NCBI RefSeq assembly: GCF_016735675.1
Contig: NZ_JAERSG010000001.1
Location: forward strand, 496,001 to 560,000
DNA from: Nocardioides baculatus
Lineage (GTDB): Bacteria > Actinomycetota > Actinomycetes > Propionibacteriales > Nocardioidaceae
Reading direction: 5' to 3'
Length of the DNA stretch: 64,000 nt
Positions 34,091 to 42,464 of the stretch are shown here, in pieces. The notes under the pieces were generated by a model that was not told the origin of the DNA, did no database searches, and saw only the letters and a program-made list of their open reading frames with translations. A program made the position numbers and the translations under genes. Within the stretch, counting starts at the first letter, position 1. Every line of letters begins with the position of its first letter.

Positions 34091-35455
34091 TCATGCCGCC
34101 ATCGCCAGGCCCAGCACGATCCCGGCGAGCGCGCACGCGCCGAGGGTGCGCAGCACGGACCACCTGCGCCAGAAGATGAGCACGCACCCGAGGACGGTGA
34201 TCGCGAGCGACGCCGGGTCGATCGCGGTGAGGACCGGGAGCTCGACGTCCAGCGGCCCGCTGGTGAGCGTGCGGGTGTCGTCGAAGAGCATGTGCAGGGT
34301 GAAGAAGACCGCGAGGCTCGCGATGACGCCGACGACGGCCGCGGTGATCCCGGCCAGCGCGGCGGCGAGGTCGCGGTTGCCGCGGAGCCGCTCGACGTAC
34401 GGCGCTCCGAGGAGGATGAAGAGGAAGCACGGGACGAACGTCACCCAGGTCGTCAGCAACGCCGCCAGGACTGCCGCGACCCACGGGTCGAGGTCGCGGG
34501 GCGCGCGGTAGGCGCCGACGAATGCGACGAACTGCACCACCATCACGAGCGGACCCGGCGTGGTCTCGGCGAGGGCGAGGCCGCGGACCATCTCGCCGGG
34601 CGCCAGCCAGCCGTAGACCTCGACCGCCTGCTGCGCGACGTAGGCCAGGACGGCGTACGCCCCGCCGAAGGTGACGAGCGCGGCCCCGGAGAAGAAGACC
34701 CCCTGATCGACGAAGATGCTCGAGCGACCGAACAGCACCCCCGCTGCGGCGACGGGCGCCCACCAGGCGACCAGGCCGACCGCGAGGGTCAGCGCGGCGC
34801 GGCGACCCGAGGGGCGCTCGGTGTGCAGCGCGTCGTCGCTGATCAGCGGTGGCGGGCCGTCGTCCGCCGCCGCTTTCGGCGGTGCGGTCAGCGTGGGAAG
34901 CCGACGACCGAGCACCCAGCCGGCGATCGCTGCGACGAGCACGACGGCGGGGAACGGCACGGCGAAGAAGGTGAGGGCGACGAACGAGGCCACGGCCAGC
35001 GCGACGAGGGCGGGATGACCGAGCCCCTTGCGCCCGACGCGGACCACGGCCTGCACGACGATCGCGATGACTGCGGGCGCGAGGCCCAGGAAGAGCGACT
35101 CGACGAGGGTGGTGTCGCCGAAGCCGACGTAGATGCCGGACAGGACGAGCAGTGCGACCACGCCGGGCAGGATGAAGAGGATGCCGGCGACGAGCGCTCC
35201 GCGAACACCGTTGAGGAGCCACCCGACGTAGGTCGCGAGCTGCTGGGCCTCGGGGCCGGGCAGCAGCGTGCAGTAGGAGAGCGCGAAGAGGAACCGCTGC
35301 TGGCCGATCCACCGCCTCTCGTCGACCAGCGTGCGCTGCATGACGGCGATCTGGCCGGCCGGTCCGCCGAAGGTCTGCAGCGAGATCGCGAACCACGCCT
35401 TCGTCGCCTCCCGCAGCGGGATGACGTCGCGGGTCGACTGCTCCGGTGCGGTCAC
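34091..35455 (-). CDS. chrA: Chromate transporter ChrA
   Basis: 454-aa long-chain (two-domain) CHR-family permease with about ten helices. Each half carries the CHR signature: FGGPAGQIAVMQRTLVDERRW with LLPGPEAQQLATYVGW in the first, FGGAYAVLAYVAQQAV with TTPGPLVMVVQFVAF in the second. It exports chromate, or related oxyanions, from the cytoplasm. It is convergent with the HAD gene, with a 15-bp gap. No chrB-type regulator is adjacent. Confidence 0.92.
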   Translation of the reverse strand: MTAPEQSTRDVIPLREATKAWFAISLQTFGGPAGQIAVMQRTLVDERRWIGQQRFLFALSYCTLLPGPEAQQLATYVGWLLNGVRGALVAGILFILPGVVALLVLSGIYVGFGDTTLVESLFLGLAPAVIAIVVQAVVRVGRKGLGHPALVALAVASFVALTFFAVPFPAVVLVAAIAGWVLGRRLPTLTAPPKAAADDGPPPLISDDALHTERPSGRRAALTLAVGLVAWWAPVAAAGVLFGRSSIFVDQGVFFSGAALVTFGGAYAVLAYVAQQAVEVYGWLAPGEMVRGLALAETTPGPLVMVVQFVAFVGAYRAPRDLDPWVAAVLAALLTTWVTFVPCFLFILLGAPYVERLRGNRDLAAALAGITAAVVGVIASLAVFFTLHMLFDDTRTLTSGPLDVELPVLTAIDPASLAITVLGCVLIFWRRWSVLRTLGACALAGIVLGLAMAA

Positions 35456-35520
35456 GGGAGCACTCGACCGCGCGCGGTCCGGCTAAGTCAAGTCAGCCGG
35501 TCGAGTTTGGACCCGGTGGA

Positions 35521-35763
35521 TCAGGCGGCGCGGCTGGGGCGGAGCCGGCGCACGAGGCGGTGCAGCGAGCTCTCGTGGGGCGCGGACCGCTTCAGGGGCA
35601 GCAGGTGGGTCAGGCCCTCGCGCTGCGCCATCAGGAGGATCGCGTCGTCCTCGTAGCCCTGGGCGAGCTGCTCGGCGGTCGCGATGTCGTCCCGCTCGAC
35701 GGCCTCGTTGACCTGGCGCGCGTAGTGGTCGTGCAGCTGGTTGAGCTCGTCGATCAGTCTCAT
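35521..35763 (-). CDS. Small hypothetical protein, 80 aa
   Basis: Not recognised. Starts MRLIDELNQLHDHYARQVNE, with helix-rich, acidic first 55 residues and a basic Arg-rich C-terminus (RLVRRLRPSRAA). ATG 35763 follows GGAGAG, a good ribosome-binding site. No membrane segment or cysteine is present. The amphipathic N-terminal helix suggests a small coiled-coil or membrane-associated protein. Confidence 0.6.
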   Translation of the reverse strand: MRLIDELNQLHDHYARQVNEAVERDDIATAEQLAQGYEDDAILLMAQREGLTHLLPLKRSAPHESSLHRLVRRLRPSRAA

Positions 35764-35875
35764 GGAACTCTCCTTCGGAAGGTCTGCTACATCCAGTGTG
35801 GCGATGCAATTGGAACGATCCAAGTCTGCGGCGGTGTGAGTTCCGTCAAGCACTCCTGCCGCTCCGCCCGCGGGT

Positions 35876-35938
35876 GGTAGTCCACCGGCATGTGGTCGTC
35901 CTGAGGGCCTCCGGACAGCCAGAACCCGGTGGACTACC
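35876..35938. repeat. Palindromic element with arms GGTAGTCCACCGG
   Basis: Perfect 13-bp arms (35876-35888 and 35926-35938) around 37 nt, in the 214-bp gap upstream of the 80-aa gene. The rest of this gap holds the direct repeat noted next, and I see no clear promoter. Confidence 0.7.
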
Positions 35939-35969
35939 CGGGCGGGGCAGCCAGGACCCGGTGGAGTAC
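35916..35969. repeat. Direct repeat overlapping the palindrome's right arm
   Basis: CAGCCAG(A/G)ACCCGGTGGA(C/G)TAC occurs at 35916-35937 and 35948-35969, matching at 20 of 22 positions. The right arm of the palindrome has been duplicated next to itself. Confidence 0.65.
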
Positions 35970-35977
35970 GCCGGGGG

Positions 35978-36604
35978 TCAGGCCGCGGAGAGCGGTGCGG
36001 GCTCGCGGAGGTACCCGCGTCGCCAGGCCCGGTGGATGACCAGCGCCGCGAGCACGGCACCCGCGGTGCCCAGCGAGAGGTCGCCCAGCGTGTCGGCGTA
36101 CGCGAACTCGCGCTCGGTCGACTTGCTGATGAAGGCGAAGAACTCGGCCACCTCCCACGCGATCGCCGCCGTGGCGCCGAAGGCGAGGCCGCGCTCGAGG
36201 ACGCGGCCGAGGCCGACGTCGCGCGGCAGCGTGAGCAGGATGAACGCCGCCGCGAGGAGGCCGGTGTTCATGAGGTGCATCCAGTCGTCGAACCACACGA
36301 CCGTGTCGTAGAGGTCCATCCGGTTGCCGAGGATGTCGGTGAAGCAGGTGATCGTGATCAGCAGGTCGGGCAGCCAGGGGAAGGACATCCGGTCGCGCCA
36401 CTGCGCCCACCACAGCAGCGGCACAGTGAACGAGATCAGCGGATAGGCGATGGCGCGCATGCCGGCGGCCTTGTCGCGCAGGTTGGCCTGGTCGGGGTAG
36501 AGCACCGCGAAGACCAGCATCAGCACGAGGGCGCCCTTGGCGAACACGTTGGCGCTCTTGGCGAAGGTCGGCGTCGCCGATCGCTCGACGGCAATCTCGG
36601 ACAC
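35978..36604 (-). CDS. DUF2238 (YjdF-like) membrane protein
   Basis: 208-aa membrane protein with about six helices. The block DDWMHLMNTGLLAAAF, then AIAWEVAEFFAF and YADTLGDLSLGTAGAVLA, resembles the YjdF/DUF2238 family. That family's role is unknown. Conserved acidic and His residues face the membrane. GTG 36604 is preferred because GAAGGGTGGGG precedes it; the in-frame GTG at 36616 is too close to that site. Confidence 0.7.
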   Translation of the reverse strand: MSEIAVERSATPTFAKSANVFAKGALVLMLVFAVLYPDQANLRDKAAGMRAIAYPLISFTVPLLWWAQWRDRMSFPWLPDLLITITCFTDILGNRMDLYDTVVWFDDWMHLMNTGLLAAAFILLTLPRDVGLGRVLERGLAFGATAAIAWEVAEFFAFISKSTEREFAYADTLGDLSLGTAGAVLAALVIHRAWRRGYLREPAPLSAA

Positions 36605-36669
36605 GCGCAACCCCACCCTTCGTCGCCCCCGACGGGGTGCGTGGACCGGTCAGTGTGCCAGCAGTCGCG

Positions 36670-37578
36670 TCACCACGTGGCTTCGCGGCACTCCCGCGCG
36701 GGGGTGACCTCGACCTGGAGGGTCGCGTGCTCGATGCCGTGGACCTCGCGCAGGGTGGACTGGGCGCCGGCCAGCACGGCCTGCGGGTCCGCGCCGACAC
36801 CGGTGACGAGGTGGGCGGTCGCGACGTTCATCCCCGAGGTCAGCGTCCAGGCGTGCAGGTCGTGCACCTCCGCGACGCCGGCGACGCCCTCGAGGTCGCG
36901 GACGACCGCGTCGAGGTCGAGCCCCTCGGGCGCGTGCTGGCCGAGGACGGCCAGCACCTCGCGGCCGAGCATGACCGCGCGGACCGCGACGAAGACCCCG
37001 ATCGCGACGGCGACCGCGGTGTCCCACTGCGCCGCACCGGTGAGGCCGACGAGGACACCGGCGGCGATGACGCCGACACTGCCGGCCGCGTCCGCCATCA
37101 CCTCGAGGTAGGCACCCTTGACGTTGATCGACTCCTGCGCCCCGCCGCGCAGCAGCGCCAGGCAGACGAGGTTGATGACGAGCCCGATCGCGCCGACGAC
37201 CAGCATCGGTCCGGACGACACGGCGACGTCCTCGCCGATCCGGCGTACGGCCTCCAGGACGACGTAGGCACTGACGCCGAGCATGACGAGCACCGTGAAG
37301 CCGGAGGCGAAGACCTCGGCGCGGTAGGAGCCGTACGTACGACGACCGGTGCCGTCGGGCCGGGTCGCGATCTTCGTCGCGACGAGCGCGGCGCCGAGGG
37401 CGACCACGTCGGCGGCCATGTGGCCGGCGTCGGAGATCAGCGCCAGCGAGCCACTGACCAGGCCGACCACGAGCTCGACGCCGAAGAAGGCGGCGACGAG
37501 GCCGAACGCGACGGCCAGCCGCCAGCGGTGCCGACCACCGGCGTGGCCGGCGTGGCCGTGCGAGTGCCCGTGCCCCAT
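36670..37578 (-). CDS. Cation diffusion facilitator (Zn/Co-type) exporter
   Basis: 302-aa CDF exporter with six helices. The N-terminus is His-rich (MGHGHSHGHAGHAGGRH), and a cytoplasmic C-terminal domain ends with H-D-H residues in VHDLHAWTL and HATLQVEV. The helix-2 metal site is SDAGHMAADV (HxxxD). The helix-5 site reads EVMADAAGSVGV, so Glu replaces the usual His. ATG 37578 lies at the end of a GGGAGG site that is buried in a perfect hairpin (37576-37614). Confidence 0.9.
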   Translation of the reverse strand: MGHGHSHGHAGHAGGRHRWRLAVAFGLVAAFFGVELVVGLVSGSLALISDAGHMAADVVALGAALVATKIATRPDGTGRRTYGSYRAEVFASGFTVLVMLGVSAYVVLEAVRRIGEDVAVSSGPMLVVGAIGLVINLVCLALLRGGAQESINVKGAYLEVMADAAGSVGVIAAGVLVGLTGAAQWDTAVAVAIGVFVAVRAVMLGREVLAVLGQHAPEGLDLDAVVRDLEGVAGVAEVHDLHAWTLTSGMNVATAHLVTGVGADPQAVLAGAQSTLREVHGIEHATLQVEVTPARECREATW

Positions 37579-37614
37579 CGGTCCTCCCCTCGGCTGTCCT
37601 TGGGAGGACCGATG
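37576..37614 (-). promoter_or_regulatory. Hairpin sequestering the CDF ribosome-binding site and ATG
   Basis: Perfect 13-bp stem (CATCGGTCCTCCC pairing with GGGAGGACCGATG) and a 13-nt loop on the minus-strand RNA. The 3' arm contains both the GGGAGG ribosome-binding site and the start codon. It may also act as an end for the upstream transcript. Confidence 0.65.
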
Positions 37615-37626
37615 ATAGGTCGCCCG

Positions 37627-38409
37627 TCAGGCCGGCATCTCCAGCGTCACCGGCTTGGACGGTCCCACTCCCCGGGTGAGGCGGACGGTGAAGGTCACCT
37701 CGGCGGCAGCTGTCGGAACGGGCGTGTCGAAGGAGAACGTGCCGGTCTGCTCCTCGTCGACGTCGATCGGCACCGTGCCGAGGTCCGTGCTGCCCGCAGT
37801 CGCAGTGATGGTGCCGCGGCACCCGTCGCTGCCGGTGCCGCAGGTCGCCTGGACCGACACGCGGCCGTCTCTGTCGGGGCGCAGGGCCGTGGTCGTCACG
37901 CCGAGGAGTGAGGGGAACTCGACGCCGGTGGGCGAGCTGTCGCCGTGGGGGTCGAAGCAGCCGTCGAACTCCGAGACGGGATTGGTCACCTCGCGGCCCT
38001 TCGTGTCGGTGAGGGTGGCGAAGCCGACGAGCTTGCTGGGCCCACCGGCGGTCCAGCAGCCGTTGCTGTGGACCTGGAGCTCGAACTTGCCGTAGCCCTC
38101 GGGCGGCATCGGGTTGTCGGGGTCGGTCCAGCTGACCAGGCAGTTCCAGTTGCTGCCGGCGCCCACGTCGGGCTCGACGGCGCCGCCCTTGTCGCACATC
38201 GCGGTGGCGTGGAGCGACGCGGGAGTGACGCCAGGGTGGCCGAGCAGCACGGCCTGGTCGGCGTACAGGTTCGAGAAGGTGGTGGGCAGCGATCGCTCCA
38301 GACGGGCGCGGGTGATGGAGCTGCCGCCGCCCGAGCCGGCGACGACGGCGCCGCCGACGGCGAGCACGACGACGATCGCGGCGACGAGACTGATGACGAA
38401 GCGACGCAT
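37627..38409 (-). CDS. Exported protein of the ABC operon, function unknown
   Basis: 260 aa. An N-terminal membrane anchor or signal (MRRFVISLVAAIVVVLAVGG) precedes an extracytoplasmic region with six or more cysteines (AMCDKGG, NWNCLVSW, NGCWTAGG, DGCFDP, TCGTGSDGCRG), suggesting disulfides. No family is recognised. It is the last gene of the regulator-kinase-ATPase-permease operon, 2 bp after the permease stop, so it may be an accessory of that exporter. Confidence 0.7.
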   Translation of the reverse strand: MRRFVISLVAAIVVVLAVGGAVVAGSGGGSSITRARLERSLPTTFSNLYADQAVLLGHPGVTPASLHATAMCDKGGAVEPDVGAGSNWNCLVSWTDPDNPMPPEGYGKFELQVHSNGCWTAGGPSKLVGFATLTDTKGREVTNPVSEFDGCFDPHGDSSPTGVEFPSLLGVTTTALRPDRDGRVSVQATCGTGSDGCRGTITATAGSTDLGTVPIDVDEEQTGTFSFDTPVPTAAAEVTFTVRLTRGVGPSKPVTLEMPA

Positions 38410-38411
38410 GG

Positions 38412-39281
38412 TCAACCTCCGGTGATGTCGCGGTGACGAAGGACGAGGAAGGCGGCGACCAGGCTGGCCCCGCTCCACACGGCGCTGGAGAGCACGCCGT
38501 CGAGGATCGGGCCGGTGAACCTGGGCTCCGCGAGGAGGCCGTGCCAGGCCTCGAAGGGGGTGGTGAGCAGGTACGGGCGGATCGCCTCGATGCCGCCGAG
38601 CGAGCCCACCAGCTGCATGACCATGCCGATCACGACCGGGGCGGCGATGCCGACGGCCGCGTTGCGCGACCAGACCGAGAAGAGCAGCGCGAGACAGGTG
38701 AAGGCGATCAGCGGCGGAGCCATCGTGGCCCAGCTCGCGGCCACCAGCCCGAGAGCAGCGCCCGGCTCGATGAGCTGGCCCGAGAGCCCGGTCAACGGCT
38801 GGCGACCGACGATCAGGAGGCTGGCCCCGATGGTGGCCGCGGCCAGCACGACCAGCGCCACGAGCCCGAAGACGACCGAGACGAGGACCTTCGCCCAGAA
38901 CAGCCGCGAGCGGCTGACCGACCGGGTGAGCACCGTCTTCCAGGTGCCGTGCTGGTCCTCGCTCGCGAAGGCGTCGCCGGCGACGATCGCCGTGACGAGC
39001 GGGAGGATCCACTGGCTGGCGAAGCCGAGGACCAGCAGGGACATCGCGAAGCCGTTCTCGGTGGAGAAGCGGCCGAAGAGGCTGTCCTTGGGCGGCCGCG
39101 ACTGGGCACCGACGACGAGCACCACGGCGACCGGCGCGAGCAGGGTGCCGACGAGGAGAGCCCTCGAACGCAGCTGGGCGCGCAGCTTGCGCGTCTCCCA
39201 GAGGATCGCGGAGCCGAGGCCGGCTTCCTTCCTCGCACAGGTGTTCGACGGGCGAGGCGAGGCGAGGGTGCTGGCGGTCAT
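38412..39281 (-). CDS. ABC-2 type transporter permease
   Basis: 289-aa membrane protein with about six helices: LLVGTLLAPVAVVLVVGAQS, then LPLVTAIVAGDAFASEDQHG and further segments. The layout of a soluble loop after helix 1 and the motif VAGDAFASEDQHGTWK is typical of ABC-2 permeases. ATG 39281 overlaps the ATPase stop by ATGA. The substrate is unknown; such operons often defend against peptides or envelope stress. Confidence 0.85.
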   Translation of the reverse strand: MTASTLASPRPSNTCARKEAGLGSAILWETRKLRAQLRSRALLVGTLLAPVAVVLVVGAQSRPPKDSLFGRFSTENGFAMSLLVLGFASQWILPLVTAIVAGDAFASEDQHGTWKTVLTRSVSRSRLFWAKVLVSVVFGLVALVVLAAATIGASLLIVGRQPLTGLSGQLIEPGAALGLVAASWATMAPPLIAFTCLALLFSVWSRNAAVGIAAPVVIGMVMQLVGSLGGIEAIRPYLLTTPFEAWHGLLAEPRFTGPILDGVLSSAVWSGASLVAAFLVLRHRDITGG

Positions 39282-40246
39282 CGCACGGCCTCCTTCCCGC
39301 GCAGTCGCACGTCGTCCGGGCGGGCGTCGGTGAGCATGAAGAACAGCGCCTCCAGGGGCGTGCGCGTCGGGGTGAAGGCCAGCAGCGGCACCTCCGCACG
39401 GACCAGGTCGGCGACGTAGGCCGACAGGTCGCGTTCGGAGCCCGTGGCGACGAGCCCGCCGTCCGGCGCAGGCTCGACGACGACGCCCGGGTGCCGGGCG
39501 CGGCCGATCGCGACGGCCTGCCGGTCGTCGCCGGTGCGGAGCAGGTGTCCGGGGTCGGGTGCCATCGCGCGCAGGTCGTCGATGGTGCCGTGGAAGGCCA
39601 CCGACCCGCGGTTCATGATCGTGACGTTGTCGCAGATCTCCTCCACCTCGTCCATGTGGTGCGAGGAGAGCAGCACCGTGAGGCCGCCGTCGGCGAGCCG
39701 CTTCACGAGGGCCCGCATGTCCCGGATGCCACCCGGGTCGAGGCCGTTGGCGGGCTCGTCGAGCACCAGTAGGCGCGGACTGCGCAGCAGGCTCGCCGCG
39801 ACGCCGAGGCGCTGGCGCATGCCGTAGGAGTAGCCGCCGACCTTGTCGTCCTCACGGCCGGTGAGGTCGACGACGTCGAGCACCTCCTCGAGCCGGTCGG
39901 GCAGGCCGGAGCCATCGAGCAGGCGTAGCCCCTCGAGGTTCTGCCGACCGGTCAGGTAGGGGTAGAACTTCGGGCTCTCGATGAAGCCGGCGACGCCGTC
40001 CAGGGTGCGTACGTCGTCGCGGGACCAGCTGCGCCCGAAGACGGCGATGGTGCCGCTGTCGGGCCGGATGAGGCCGAAGAGCATCCGGAGCAGGGTCGTC
40101 TTGCCGGCGCCGTTGGGGCCGAGGATGCCGTACACCTCGCCGGGCGCCACCCGCAGCGAGACGTCGTCGACGGCCACGAGCGGGCCGTACCTCTTGGTCA
40201 CGCCGACCACGTCCACAGCGGGGTCGGCATCGGTTGTCAGGGTCAT
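39278..40246 (-). CDS. ABC exporter ATPase
   Basis: 322-aa ABC-2 exporter ATPase. Walker A is GPNGAGKTTLLRML, the signature YSYGMRQRLGVAA (Y-YGM variant), Walker B LLVLDEPANGLDP, and the H-loop SSHHMDE. The C-terminal about 90 residues form an accessory domain. ATG 40246 is chosen because TACGTT ends 6 nt upstream, a leaderless layout; an in-frame GTG at 40252 would abut the -10. An 11-bp-spaced direct repeat at 40269-40287 is placed to recruit the response regulator. Confidence 0.9.
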   Translation of the reverse strand: MTLTTDADPAVDVVGVTKRYGPLVAVDDVSLRVAPGEVYGILGPNGAGKTTLLRMLFGLIRPDSGTIAVFGRSWSRDDVRTLDGVAGFIESPKFYPYLTGRQNLEGLRLLDGSGLPDRLEEVLDVVDLTGREDDKVGGYSYGMRQRLGVAASLLRSPRLLVLDEPANGLDPGGIRDMRALVKRLADGGLTVLLSSHHMDEVEEICDNVTIMNRGSVAFHGTIDDLRAMAPDPGHLLRTGDDRQAVAIGRARHPGVVVEPAPDGGLVATGSERDLSAYVADLVRAEVPLLAFTPTRTPLEALFFMLTDARPDDVRLRGKEAVR

Positions 40247-40252
40247 GCCCAC

Positions 40253-40287
40253 AACGTAGGAATCCGAGGATGAAGGAACGATGAAGG
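40253..40287 (-). promoter_or_regulatory. Promoter and response-regulator box of the ABC operon
   Basis: TACGTT (40253-40258, minus strand) is the -10. Upstream is a direct repeat of CCTTCATC with 11-bp periodicity (40269-40276 and 40280-40287), overlapping the -35 position. Tandem sites about one helical turn apart are typical of OmpR-family regulators. Confidence 0.6.
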
Positions 40288-40289
40288 CG

Positions 40290-41702
40290 CTACCCGAGCG
40301 ACAGCAGCACGCTCACCGTCATCCGGCCGTCGTGGTCGCAGGCCTCCCCGGTCGCCGTGCCGGTCGAGACGTGGTGCCCGTCGAAGCACAGCCGCAGCTC
40401 CCCGCCCGACCGCACCACGAGGTGCTCGACCAGGGAGAGCCCGAGGCCCGCGCCGGGTCGTGACCTGGCCTCGGGGGCGCGGCTGAACCGCCGCGTGACC
40501 TGCGCCAGGAGGTCCGGCGGCAGGCCCGGTCCGGCGTCCGACACGGAGAGGACGGCGTACGACCCCTGCCCCTGCCGGCGTACCCCGACCCGGACCGGCG
40601 GCGCGCCGTGCGCGAGGGCGTTGGCGAGGAGGTTGGTGACGATGCGCTCCAGCGACTGTCGGTCGGCACGGACCTCGACGGGGTCGCTGGTCGCCACGTC
40701 GACCCCGGCCGCCCGGTCGGGATGGGCCGCCTGCCAGCGTGTGACCTCGCCGCGCGCGACCGCGGTCAGGTCGCTCACCCCCTCGGGAGGCGCTACGTCC
40801 GCGGGCTCGCGGTCGAGCTCGAGGAGCCGCTCGGCGAGGTCGGCCAGGCGGGTCACGTCGACGGCGAGCTCGGCGAGCACCGCCTCGTGCTCGGCGACCG
40901 AGCGCTCGCGCCGACGGGCGAGCTGGATGCGCGACTGCAGCAGGGTGAGCGGTGTGCGCAGCTCGTGGCTGGCGTCGCCGACGAACTGCCGCTCCCGGTC
41001 CAGCGACTCGTCGAGGGCGGCGAGCATCTCGTTGAGCGTGTGCCCCAGCCGGGTCACCTCGTCGTCCCGCTCGTCGTCCACGTCGAGCCTCAGGTGAGAG
41101 GACCCGGCCGCGATCTCGGCGGCCCGCCGGCGGTAGCGCTCGACCGGCCGCAGCGCCATCCGGGCGAGCTGGTCGCCGACCAGCGAGGCGACGACGAGCG
41201 CACCCAGACCGGCCAGCGACATCTGGAGCAGCAGCTCGCGCAGCGCCTCGTCACGGTGGTCACGGCGCACCGCGATCACGAGGTATGCCGCCTCGCCCTC
41301 GTCGTCGAGGGCCGCCACCTCCACGCGGAAGGGCGCGTCGGCGACGGGCAGCAGGCTGCCGACGTCGAGGGTGCTGGACCCGATGGTCGGCAGGCTGGTG
41401 CGTCGGACGAGTGGTCGGTCCGGCGCCGGACCACCCGAGTCGAGCACCGCTCCGCCGGCGTCGAGCACCTGCCATCCGGTGCCGGTCGCGTCCGCCGCCG
41501 CGGCCGAGGTGACCGTGCCGGCAGCGTCCACCAGTGGGGTGATCACGCCGCGGGCGGCGGAGATCTCCGTGTCGAGGCCACGGTCGAGGGCGTACTGGAC
41601 GCGCCAGTAGACGAACCCGCCGGCGACCACCAGGAGCAGGAGCATCGCGGCCGAGAACCCGGCGACGAGCCGCACCCGCAGCGGGAGGCGGCGGACGTTC
41701 AC
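40290..41702 (-). CDS. OmpR-partner sensor histidine kinase
   Basis: 470-aa membrane kinase. Two helices (about 10-32 and 168-190) flank an extracytoplasmic sensor of about 135 residues. HAMP (about 190-240), HisKA with the H-box GDASHELRTPLTLLQSR (about 250), and HATPase with N-box NLLANALAHG, D-box SDAGPGLP and GAGLGLSLVEHL follow. GTG 41702 overlaps the regulator stop (GTGA). It is the likely sensor for the ABC exporter operon downstream. Confidence 0.92.
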   Translation of the reverse strand: MNVRRLPLRVRLVAGFSAAMLLLLVVAGGFVYWRVQYALDRGLDTEISAARGVITPLVDAAGTVTSAAAADATGTGWQVLDAGGAVLDSGGPAPDRPLVRRTSLPTIGSSTLDVGSLLPVADAPFRVEVAALDDEGEAAYLVIAVRRDHRDEALRELLLQMSLAGLGALVVASLVGDQLARMALRPVERYRRRAAEIAAGSSHLRLDVDDERDDEVTRLGHTLNEMLAALDESLDRERQFVGDASHELRTPLTLLQSRIQLARRRERSVAEHEAVLAELAVDVTRLADLAERLLELDREPADVAPPEGVSDLTAVARGEVTRWQAAHPDRAAGVDVATSDPVEVRADRQSLERIVTNLLANALAHGAPPVRVGVRRQGQGSYAVLSVSDAGPGLPPDLLAQVTRRFSRAPEARSRPGAGLGLSLVEHLVVRSGGELRLCFDGHHVSTGTATGEACDHDGRMTVSVLLSLG

Positions 41703-42373
41703 GCGCGCTCGAGCCGGTAGCCAGCGCCGCGCACGGTGGTGATGCTTGAGGTCCCGAACGGCTTGTCGACCTTGGCCCGGATCGCTCCGAGGTGCACGTC
41801 GATCACGTTGCTGCGCAGGTCGGTCTCGCCGTCCCAGACCTCGTCGAGGATCGTGAACCGCGAGACCACCCGGCCCGCGCGGCTGGCGAGCAGCCAGAGG
41901 ATGTCGAACTCGCGGGCCGAGAGCTCGATGGCGACCCCACCCCGGCTGACCGCCCGGGCACCCACGTCGACCACGAGGTCACCGACCGCCACCGCCTGCT
42001 GCTCGTCGTACGACGACCGCCGGAGGAGTGCGCGCAGCCGGGCGAGCAGCTCGTCGAGGTCGAACGGCTTGGCGAGGTAGTCGTCGGCCCCGGCGTCGAG
42101 GCCGTGGATCCGGTCGCGCACCTTGCCCCGGGCGGTGAGCACGAGCACCGGCGTGGTGACGCCGACGTCGCGGAGGCGGCGGCACAGGGTGAGTCCGTCG
42201 AGCTCCGGCAGCATCCAGTCGAGCAGCAGGACGTCTGGAGCGGGCTCGGTCAGCGCCCTGGCGTACGCCGCCCGGCCGTCACCGACGACGTCGACTTCCC
42301 ACCCGGCCTCGGCCAGGCCTTGGGCGAGGACCGCGGCGAGGCGGGAGTCGTCCTCGGCGACCAGCACGCGCAT
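41699..42373 (-). CDS. OmpR/PhoB-family response regulator
   Basis: 224 aa. The receiver has the acidic pair in VAEDDSR, phospho-Asp in LLLDWMLPELDG and Lys in YLAKPFDLDE. The winged helix ends STITTVRGAGYRLE. ATG 42373 (MRVLVAEDD) is preferred over GTG 42388, with CAGAGT 6 nt upstream as a possible leaderless -10. It is probably the activator acting at the CCTTCATC repeat before the ABC ATPase gene. Confidence 0.92.
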   Translation of the reverse strand: MRVLVAEDDSRLAAVLAQGLAEAGWEVDVVGDGRAAYARALTEPAPDVLLLDWMLPELDGLTLCRRLRDVGVTTPVLVLTARGKVRDRIHGLDAGADDYLAKPFDLDELLARLRALLRRSSYDEQQAVAVGDLVVDVGARAVSRGGVAIELSAREFDILWLLASRAGRVVSRFTILDEVWDGETDLRSNVIDVHLGAIRAKVDKPFGTSSITTVRGAGYRLERA

Positions 42374-42423
42374 GCGTCCACTCTGCACCCCTCGCCGTCA
42401 CCGGAACGCTCCCTCGACCACAC

Positions 42424-42443
42424 CAGTCAGGTAGGAGGCAGGT
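42424..42443 (+). promoter_or_regulatory. Shared box 1: CAGTCAGGT-N5-GCAGGT
   Basis: Directly upstream (21 bp) of the DUF347 gene. The AGGT halves repeat at 11 bp, as for OmpR-type regulators. The same box occurs at 44622-44641 and 46746-46765, with a near match at 46714-46733. Confidence 0.65.
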
Positions 42444-42464
42444 TGTCACTCGCACCGTGGTGCC

